From Oscillospiraceae bacterium (lineage in GTDB: Bacteria; Bacillota; Clostridia; Oscillospirales; Ruminococcaceae): a DNA stretch of 5,446 bases. A program made the translations under genes and the position numbers. Positions 1-4,306 of this stretch are shown here, one piece after another (position 1 is the first letter of the stretch; every line of letters starts with the position of its first letter). Under the pieces are notes generated by a model. It ran no database searches and was not told the origin of the DNA. It worked only from the letters and a program-made list of their open reading frames with translations. The DNA lies in assembly GCA_003453215.1 (NCBI GenBank), contig DMMB01000088.1, forward strand, positions 1,246-6,691. The letters run 5' to 3'.

Positions 1-463
1 GGGGAGAGTATTCCACCTGGGTGCCGCCGTAGGCGGGAAAGCCGCTGATACGGCGAATATAATCGGTCTGTACGCCGTAACGGGGAAATTCGGCGAGGAA
101 TGCTTCGGTATCCCCTGGCTCGGCGGTGAATAATTCCGCGTGGGCAGCCTCGTTGGCGGCAATTTTTTCCCGGTAGCGGTGGGGTAGGGTTTTATTCCCG
201 AATTTGAGGTAGAAAAACCACCCCAGCACCGGCAGCGTCATAATCAGGATGATCCAGGTGATTTTATAGGAGGGGTTGTCATCTTTGGTAACCAGCCAAA
301 GCACAATGGCCAGGCTGAGCAGCACAAAGGCGGCATAGAGATAGCTGGAATAGCTGCTGAGGTTAAAAAGAATTACCACAAAAATGCCGATCTGCACCAC
401 GATGAGCAGGGAAAACCAGAATACCCGGCTGATGAGAAAGCGCAATATCTTTTTCAAATCCAT
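1..463 (-). CDS. cls: Cardiolipin synthase, N-terminal part (truncated by window edge)
   Basis: Translating the minus strand from the ATG at 463-461 gives 154 open residues with no stop before the window edge. Cls-type phospholipase D proteins make cardiolipin from phosphatidylglycerol at the cytoplasmic membrane. Visible are a basic N-terminus (MDLKKILRFLISR), three hydrophobic segments at about residues 14-34, 41-58 and 68-88, and the PLDc_N-type signature NPSYKITWIILIMTLPVLGW at 63-82. Near the edge comes SGFPAYGGTQVEY, which resembles the segment ahead of the first catalytic domain. The two HKD motifs would lie outside the window, so catalysis cannot be checked. Start choice is slightly uncertain: the best ribosome-binding sequence, AAGGCGG, is almost adjacent to the ATG and better placed for TTG codon 3 (457-455). 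A stop codon lies upstream in frame at 499-497. It is transcribed away from the DUF1294 gene. Confidence 0.85.
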   Translation of the reverse strand, partial: MDLKKILRFLISRVFWFSLLIVVQIGIFVVILFNLSSYSSYLYAAFVLLSLAIVLWLVTKDDNPSYKITWIILIMTLPVLGWFFYLKFGNKTLPHRYREKIAANEAAHAELFTAEPGDTEAFLAEFPRYGVQTDYIRRISGFPAYGGTQVEYSP

Positions 464-514
464 ACCGCCTTTCGGAGAAAATAACGACGACTGCAATCAA
501 CTTCTTAATACATC

Positions 515-544
515 ATTCTACATCATCGGGAGAGGGCTTGTCAA
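515..544 (-). promoter_or_regulatory. Predicted sigma-A promoter of cls
   Basis: On the minus strand a perfect -35 TTGACA (544-539) is followed after 18 bp by TAGAAT (520-515), a five-of-six match to the -10 box. This places the transcript start near 508, about 45 nt ahead of the cls ATG at 463. Identified by consensus only. Confidence 0.65.
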
Positions 545-554
545 ACCACAGGAG

Positions 555-588
555 GGGGCTGGTGCCCCAAAACAAAAGGGTGTATAAT
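555..588 (+). promoter_or_regulatory. Predicted promoter of the DUF1294 gene with a small hairpin upstream of the -10
   Basis: A perfect -10 box TATAAT lies at 583-588, about 33 nt ahead of the DUF1294 start. No good -35 exists at 16-18 bp spacing; the sequence there is about TGGTGC. A small perfect inverted repeat (GGGGC 555-559, loop TGGT, GCCCC 564-568) covers the -35 position and could be an operator or chance. With the cls promoter this forms a divergent control region. Confidence 0.45.
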
Positions 589-621
589 AGAAAACAGAAC
601 CGCAAAGGAGGACAAAAAGGT

Positions 622-918
622 ATGCCATGGAGCGAATGGACAAAACAGCCGGTATTCTGGCTGGTGTGTTACTTGATTATCATAAATATAGTGGGTTTTG
701 CCCTGATGGGAATAGATAAATACAAGGCCAAGCATGACCGCTGGCGGATCCGGGAACGGACGCTGATGCTGACCGCCGCTTTGGGTGGTTCGATTGGGGT
801 GTGGGGCGGAATGAGGGTATTCCACCACAAGACGCTGCACAACCTGTTCCGCTGGGGCGTGCCGGCCATCCTGCTGGTGCAGGCGGCGTTGGCCGTGTAT
901 CTCCTCTGGATAAGATAA
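622..918 (+). CDS. DUF1294 family small membrane protein
   Basis: A 98-residue protein of the DUF1294 family, whose biochemical function is unknown. Family hallmarks are visible: MGIDKYKA at residues 29-36, a basic RIRERTL stretch at 42-48, GGSIG at 55-59, HHKT at 68-71, and FRWGVP at 76-81. Hydrophobic segments at about 11-31, 48-64 and 80-97 predict an integral membrane protein with a short basic loop. The start is set by AAAGGAGG at 605-612, nine bases before the ATG at 622. The same frame stays open upstream to an ATG at 538, but that ATG precedes the -10 box and has no ribosome binding site, so it is rejected. The length fits the family. It appears monocistronic, divergent from cls and closed by its own terminator. 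Family assignment is firm; no role is inferred. Confidence 0.9.
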   Translation: MPWSEWTKQPVFWLVCYLIIINIVGFALMGIDKYKAKHDRWRIRERTLMLTAALGGSIGVWGGMRVFHHKTLHNLFRWGVPAILLVQAALAVYLLWIR

Positions 919-933
919 AGAAAAACCAAAACG

Positions 934-963
934 AAAAACCGCCGCATTGCTGCGGCGGTTTTC
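934..963 (+). terminator. Rho-independent terminator after the DUF1294 gene
   Basis: A perfect 12-bp stem (AAAACCGCCGCA 935-946, TGCGGCGGTTTT 951-962) with a TTGC loop, flanked by A- and T-runs, starts 16 nt after the stop codon. It is symmetrical enough to work in both directions, although no minus-strand gene ends here. Confidence 0.92.
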
Positions 964-1254
964 CTGTGCTTGTGACAATAGTGTGATAGAGGTAAGAGAG
1001 GTTAATGTGTTGACTGTAATCTGAGGGGTTTGAGGAGGTTATCAGGAAGGGTTCGTTACTCCCTTGCTGTGATTTTATTATAGAACATGATGCGGGAAAA
1101 GTTGTAAACCGTTTGTGAATAATAAATGAAACTTCTTGCTTCATTTTAACACCAAATCGTGAACAAAAGCTTTATAGAAACCTCCACAAAGGAAAATGAC
1201 ATTTTGCACAAATAAATGCATGAGTTTTGCAGCAAAGTATATGAAAAAATGTTC
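964..1254. other. Long AT-rich non-coding stretch upstream of the MATE promoter
   Basis: About 290 bases between the terminator and the MATE -35 box hold no ORF with a credible ribosome binding site on either strand. Only weak structure is seen: an inverted repeat AAGGG (1047-1051) / CCCTT (1061-1065) with a 9-nt loop, an AT-rich inverted repeat AAATGAA (1124-1130) / TTCATTT (1140-1146), and a direct repeat TTTTGCA at 1202-1208 and 1225-1231. The last 100 bases are very AT-rich, as expected upstream of a strong promoter. I recognise no RNA family. Confidence 0.6.
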
Positions 1255-1283
1255 TTGACAGCCGCCGTCGACGTGATTATAAT
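1255..1283 (+). promoter_or_regulatory. Perfect-consensus sigma-A promoter of the MATE gene
   Basis: TTGACA at 1255-1260 and TATAAT at 1278-1283 are separated by exactly 17 bp, so all twelve bases and the spacing match consensus. Predicted transcription starts near 1290, leaving a leader of about 50 nt. The spacer contains the perfect 8-bp palindrome CGTCGACG (1266-1273), and ACTAGT lies just after the -10; either could be part of an operator, but no known regulator motif is recognised. Confidence 0.85.
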
Positions 1284-1341
1284 GACTAGTTTGTTAAAGG
1301 AATTATAGAAAGAGACCGGCAAGCGGCCTGTGGAGAGATTT

Positions 1342-2793
1342 ATGAACGAAAAAAGTGCATCCTTTTCCCTGCGGGATTTTTTTCGGCCGCGGGATTTGAC
1401 CCAAGGAACGCCCTGGAAAACGATATTGGCTTTTGCGCTCCCGATTATCATCAGTTATTTGCTGCAGCAGGTATATACCATCAGCGATGCGGCGATTGTG
1501 GGGCAAACCCTGACAGCCGGCGAGGTGGCCGGGGTGAATGATACCACTTCGATTGTATTCATCTTTTTGCAGTTTGCGTTTGGTGTCAGCGCGGGTTTTT
1601 GCGTGGTGACGGCAGCGGAAGTGGGGGCAAGGCATGATGGCGGGGTGCGGCGCTCGTTGGCCACGCAGATTGTCCTTTCGGCCGTATTAACGGTGGTGCT
1701 GACCGGGTTAGCGCTGCTGCTGTTAAAACCCATGCTGGCGTGGATCAACGTAACACCGGACAGCCCGGAGGTGTACCGGGCAGCCTATACCTATTGCGCA
1801 ATTATTTTTGCAGGAATTGGCGCGCAGCTTTTCTATAACTTTATCTGTTCCTTTTTGCGCAGCCTGGGAGATTCGGTAACGCCGCTTTTGTTCCTGTTGT
1901 TTTCTACGGTGCTGAATATTGGTCTGGATCTTCTGTTCATCCTTGCATTCCACTGGGGAGTGGCTGGCGCGGCAGCGGCGACGGTGACGGCACAGCTGAT
2001 TAGTACCATAGGGTGCTTTGTCTATGCCTTTGCCAAATACCCGAAGCTGCGGCTGCACCGGGAGGACTGGCAGATGACCAAAGGAGATTTGCGGCGGCAC
2101 CTGGGACAGGGAATTCCGCTGGGACTGCAGTTTTCGGTGCTGGCAGTGGGAATTATAGTGATGCAGAGCGTGGTGGTAAAGTTTGATATTCTGGATGGTG
2201 CAATGATTTCGAACGCCGCGCAGAATGGCTTTGGTGCGGCCAATAAGCTGAACAACCTGCTGATGACGCCCATGAATGGTCTGGGTGCGGCGATGACCAG
2301 CTACATTGCCCAGAACAGAGGCGCCGGGCAGCAGGCACGCATTAAAAAAGGAACGCTGCAGGCTTTGGCGATGGTTTCGATTTTGGCCGGAATTTCGATA
2401 GCGATTGGACTGGGACTTTCCATCGGCGGCGGGTATCTGCGGATCTTCCTGAGTGCGGATAAGGTGACGGCAGAAACTATGCGCTACGGCAATACCTATC
2501 TGTATGTGGATTTGGCAATGTACCTGTTCCTGGGATTTATCTTTGTAGTGCGCAGCAGTGTGCAGGGCATTGGGCTATCCCGGTTTATCCTGGGGGCCGG
2601 TTCGGCAGAGCTGTTGGCCCGTGTGGCGGTGTGCCTGCTGGTGCCATCGGCACTGGCGGGCGGGGCGGTCAGCGCGGCAGCTCCGGCCATTTCCTTCTAT
2701 GCGCTGTGCGCGGCGGATCCAGCCGCATGGATGGCAGCCGATGCGGTATTGCTGATCCCATTTTTGCGGGATCTTATGAAAGAAGGGCAGTGA
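1342..2793 (+). CDS. MATE family efflux transporter
   Basis: A 483-residue polytopic membrane protein of the MATE (multi antimicrobial extrusion) family. These antiporters export drugs, dyes or metabolites across the cytoplasmic membrane in exchange for Na+ or H+. The first MatE repeat begins at about residue 27 with TILAFALPIIISYLLQQVY followed by SDAAIVGQ (48-55), a typical helix-1 signature. FGVSAGF (80-86) and AAEVGAR (91-97) follow. A second repeat begins around LGQGIPLGLQFSVLAVGII, with GLGAAMTSYIAQNRGA later. About twelve hydrophobic segments are visible and length is usual or slightly long. I prefer the ATG at 1342, which has GGAG (1332-1335) six bases upstream, over an in-frame GTG at 1330 that lacks a ribosome binding site. 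It has its own strong promoter and terminator. The substrate cannot be predicted. Confidence 0.95.
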   Translation: MNEKSASFSLRDFFRPRDLTQGTPWKTILAFALPIIISYLLQQVYTISDAAIVGQTLTAGEVAGVNDTTSIVFIFLQFAFGVSAGFCVVTAAEVGARHDGGVRRSLATQIVLSAVLTVVLTGLALLLLKPMLAWINVTPDSPEVYRAAYTYCAIIFAGIGAQLFYNFICSFLRSLGDSVTPLLFLLFSTVLNIGLDLLFILAFHWGVAGAAAATVTAQLISTIGCFVYAFAKYPKLRLHREDWQMTKGDLRRHLGQGIPLGLQFSVLAVGIIVMQSVVVKFDILDGAMISNAAQNGFGAANKLNNLLMTPMNGLGAAMTSYIAQNRGAGQQARIKKGTLQALAMVSILAGISIAIGLGLSIGGGYLRIFLSADKVTAETMRYGNTYLYVDLAMYLFLGFIFVVRSSVQGIGLSRFILGAGSAELLARVAVCLLVPSALAGGAVSAAAPAISFYALCAADPAAWMAADAVLLIPFLRDLMKEGQ

Positions 2794-2809
2794 ATGGCTG
2801 CCTTTTTTT
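2783..2809 (+). terminator. Rho-independent terminator overlapping the MATE stop codon
   Basis: AAGGGCAG (2783-2790) pairs with CTGCCTTT (2798-2805), including one G-U pair, around a 7-nt loop that contains the TGA stop codon. A run of seven T follows (2803-2809). The compact overlap of stop codon and terminator separates the MATE unit from lexA. Confidence 0.85.
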
Positions 2810-2836
2810 CGTGCAAAAATTTTTGGCAGAAAGACA

Positions 2837-2848
2837 AAACAAATGTTT
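2837..2848. promoter_or_regulatory. Degenerate SOS-box-like palindrome, upstream lexA operator
   Basis: AAAC-AAAT-GTTT is a perfect inverted repeat of half-sites. It differs from the Firmicutes LexA box core GAAC-N4-GTTC by one symmetrical change in each half. Its centre is 21 bp from the centre of the second box, so both would lie on the same DNA face. It is the weaker of the two and overlaps the -35 region. Confidence 0.45.
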
Positions 2849-2875
2849 GCATTTGGAGAACATATGTGCTATACT
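2846..2875 (+). promoter_or_regulatory. Predicted lexA promoter
   Basis: A -10 box TATACT at 2870-2875 is preceded by TTTGCA at 2846-2851 with 18 bp spacing, or by TTGCAT one base later with 17 bp. Both -35 options are imperfect. The stronger SOS-like box fills the spacer, which fits repression by LexA blocking RNA polymerase. The lexA ribosome binding site, AAGGGGG at 2891-2897, lies seven bases ahead of the ATG. Confidence 0.65.
2858..2869. promoter_or_regulatory. SOS box (LexA operator) in the lexA promoter
   Basis: GAAC-ATAT-GTGC matches the Firmicutes (DinR/LexA) SOS core GAAC-N4-GTTC at seven of eight half-site bases. Its centre, ACATATGT, is the same as in the ideal box. It lies between the -35 and -10 elements directly upstream of lexA, the expected place for autoregulation. 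Confidence 0.75.
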
Positions 2876-2904
2876 AAATGAAGTAATATAAAGGGGGAAA
2901 AGCC

Positions 2905-3486
2905 ATGCCGGAAATCAGCCAAAAGGCACGCCAAGTGCTGGAATACCTGACCCAGAGAGAAAGCAGCATTCCGCCCACAGTGCGGGAAATAGGCGCAGCT
3001 CTGCAGATCAGATCCACTTCGACGGTTCACAAATACCTGACAGAACTGGCCGCCGCAGGCTATATCGAAAAGGGCGATAAGATGAACCGGGCCATTTCAC
3101 TGCCGCAGCAGCAGAGCACCAGAGTGCCGCTGCTGGGTGTTGTTACGGCCGGTCAGCCCATTTTAGCGGTGGAGGACATAGAAGGATATGTGCCCTACCA
3201 GGGCGGCCGTTACCCGGCCAATGAACTGTTTGCCCTGCGGGTTCGAGGCGAATCGATGATCGAGGCGGGAATTCTCAGCGGGGATATTATTATTGTGCAC
3301 CGCACCCCTGCGGCCCGCAACGGAGAGATTGTGGTGGCGCTGGTGGAGGATGAAGCCACGGTAAAGCGTTTTTACAAGGAAAATGGACATTACCGCCTGC
3401 AGCCGGAAAACAGCACTATGGAGCCCATTATTGTGGATTCGGTACTGATTTTGGGTAAGGTGGTAGCGCTGCTGCGGGAATACTAA
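2905..3486 (+). CDS. lexA: LexA, SOS response transcriptional repressor and self-cleaving protease
   Basis: A full-length 193-residue LexA. In the family, the repressor dimer binds SOS boxes and destroys itself when RecA-ssDNA filaments form after DNA damage, derepressing repair genes. The N-terminal winged helix-turn-helix (about 1-65) includes PPTVREIGAALQIRSTSTVH (23-42), containing the recognition helix. The hinge leads to the cleavage site, Ala82-Gly83 within VVTAGQP. The C-terminal S24-type domain carries the catalytic Ser117 in RGESMI and Lys154 in ATVKRF. Thus DNA binding, cleavage site and Ser-Lys dyad all look intact. The ATG at 2905 follows AAGGGGG with seven-base spacing. SOS-like boxes in its promoter indicate autoregulation. 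No clear terminator follows immediately, so transcripts may continue toward rubrerythrin. Confidence 0.98.
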   Translation: MPEISQKARQVLEYLTQRESSIPPTVREIGAALQIRSTSTVHKYLTELAAAGYIEKGDKMNRAISLPQQQSTRVPLLGVVTAGQPILAVEDIEGYVPYQGGRYPANELFALRVRGESMIEAGILSGDIIIVHRTPAARNGEIVVALVEDEATVKRFYKENGHYRLQPENSTMEPIIVDSVLILGKVVALLREY

Positions 3487-3489
3487 ACC

Positions 3490-3590
3490 GGAGCCGGCAA
3501 GGAACGATGTGCGGCGCGGCGGAGCGGGGGAGGATTGGCACCCGGGATGGGCGGCGATCCCGACCGGCAGCGGAGATGTGCCGCACAAAA
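3490..3590 (+). repeat. GC-rich structured intergenic element between lexA and rubrerythrin
   Basis: This stretch can fold. Its arms TGTGCGGC (3508-3515) and GCCGCACA (3580-3587) are perfectly complementary and enclose an inner stem CGGGAT (3543-3548) / ATCCCG (3557-3562). It also contains an imperfect direct repeat about 70 bp apart: CCGGCA...GATGTGCGGC from 3494 and CCGGCA...GATGTGCCGC from 3564. It is clearly more GC-rich than the flanking leader at 3600-3680. No T-run follows the outer stem, so it is not an ordinary terminator. Small open frames cross it on both strands but lack start signals. It may be a dispersed extragenic repeat or a structured RNA; the sequence alone does not decide. 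Confidence 0.4.
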
Positions 3591-3623
3591 GGGCGTACCG
3601 CAGATGGAAAACTGAATAAACAA

Positions 3624-3671
3624 AGTCCTCCTGCCAAAGATGAATGTAACGATCATAATGGCAGGAGGATT
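3624..3671 (+). promoter_or_regulatory. Leader hairpin sequestering the rubrerythrin ribosome binding site
   Basis: TCCTCCTGCCA (3626-3636) is an exact reverse complement of TGGCAGGAGGA (3659-3669). The stem extends to 13 bp with G3625-T3670 and A3624-T3671, around a 22-nt loop. The 3' arm contains the perfect Shine-Dalgarno AGGAGG (3663-3668), ten bases before the rubrerythrin ATG. The 5' arm thus acts as an anti-Shine-Dalgarno. Because TTGTTTT follows, the same hairpin might also act as a partial terminator or attenuator for lexA read-through. The pairing is seen directly; the regulatory role is inferred. Confidence 0.6.
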
Positions 3672-3678
3672 GTTTTAT

Positions 3679-4233
3679 ATGGAGAGCATGATGGAGCAGC
3701 TGCGCGGCACCCGTACCGAGGAAAACCTTCGAACGGCTTTTGCTGGGGAATCGCAGGCCAGGAACAAATATACCTACTATGCCCAAAAGGCAGAAGAAGA
3801 CGGGTATAACCAGATTGCGGAGATTTTTCGCATTACGGCCCTGAATGAAGAACAGCACGCAAAGATATGGTTTAAGCTGCTGAATGACGGGGTAGGGGCA
3901 ACGGCCCATAACCTGAAAAATGCCGCAGAGGGAGAGCACTTTGAGTGGACAGAGATGTACGAGGATTTTGCCAAAACGGCCGAAGCGGAGGGCTTTGCCA
4001 ATATTGCGCGGCTTTTTAAAGGGGTAGCCGCGATAGAGCAAAGCCATGAGCAGCGCTTCCTGACGCTGGAGCGCTCGGTACGCGGCGGAACGGTATTTAC
4101 CGATGTGGAGGAGACAACAGTCTGGATCTGTCGCAACTGTGGGCACATTACAGTGGGAAAACAGGCGCCTTTGGTCTGCCCGGTGTGCAGCCACCCGCAA
4201 AGCTATTTTCAGCGGCGGGCAGAGAACTACTGA
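3679..4233 (+). CDS. rbr: Rubrerythrin (diiron/rubredoxin-type peroxidase)
   Basis: A 184-residue classical rubrerythrin. These cytosolic proteins reduce hydrogen peroxide to water in anaerobes, with electrons passing from a rubredoxin-like FeS4 site to a diiron site. The ferritin-like four-helix domain spans about 1-135. Its probable diiron ligands follow the family pattern: Glu24 (FAGESQAR), Glu57 and His60 (NEEQHA), Glu86 and Glu89 (GEHFEW), and Glu120 with His123 (EQSH). The C-terminal rubredoxin-like domain has two cysteine pairs, CRNC (151-154) and CPVC (167-170), before HPQSYF. All ligands appear present, so it should be functional. The ATG at 3679 is chosen for its AGGAGG ten bases upstream; in-frame ATGs at 3640 and 3658 lie in or before the leader hairpin and lack a site, while 3688 and 3691 are possible internal alternatives. 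Confidence 0.97.
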   Translation: MESMMEQLRGTRTEENLRTAFAGESQARNKYTYYAQKAEEDGYNQIAEIFRITALNEEQHAKIWFKLLNDGVGATAHNLKNAAEGEHFEWTEMYEDFAKTAEAEGFANIARLFKGVAAIEQSHEQRFLTLERSVRGGTVFTDVEETTVWICRNCGHITVGKQAPLVCPVCSHPQSYFQRRAENY

Positions 4234-4254
4234 AGGGAACAATGAAATACGCAG

Positions 4255-4284
4255 AAAAGCCGCCCCCTTGCAGGGACGGCTTTT
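4255..4284. terminator. Bidirectional terminator between rubrerythrin and the decarboxylase beta subunit
   Basis: AAAAGCCG (4255-4262) pairs with CGGCTTTT (4277-4284), and an inner CCC (4265-4267) pairs with GGG (4273-4275) across a small bulge. T-rich sequence follows on the plus strand, and the A-run gives a T-run on the minus strand. It lies between two convergent genes, so it probably ends both transcripts. Confidence 0.88.
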
Positions 4285-4306
4285 TGACTTTTGCTTGTTG
4301 CAAAAA

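Noticed and set aside
384..587. A 67-codon plus-strand frame ahead of DUF1294
   Set aside because: It overlaps cls on the opposite strand and the divergent promoters, ends within the -10 box, and has no ribosome binding site.
1047..1065. Possible terminator AAGGG / CCCTT in the long intergenic stretch
   Set aside because: The stem is only five base pairs with a nine-base loop and is not followed by a T-run.
541..1144. Three minus-strand open frames of 92-154 codons over the DUF1294 gene
   Set aside because: They lie opposite the DUF1294 gene with its good ribosome binding site and conserved motifs, have biased shadow composition, and two of them run through the terminator hairpin.
3501..3513. 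Possible SOS box GGAACGATGTGCG after lexA
   Set aside because: The half-site spacing is one base short of GAAC-N4-GTTC and the right half does not match.
3631..3659. Promoter-like pair CTGCCA-17 bp-CATAAT upstream of rubrerythrin
   Set aside because: Transcription would begin near 3666, inside the Shine-Dalgarno sequence, so the message would lose its ribosome binding site. The bases are better explained by the hairpin arms and loop.
3507..3809. A 100-codon plus-strand frame through the lexA-rbr spacer
   Set aside because: It begins in the GC-rich structured element, overlaps rubrerythrin in another frame, has no start signals, and has an Arg/Gly-rich composition typical of non-coding GC-rich DNA.
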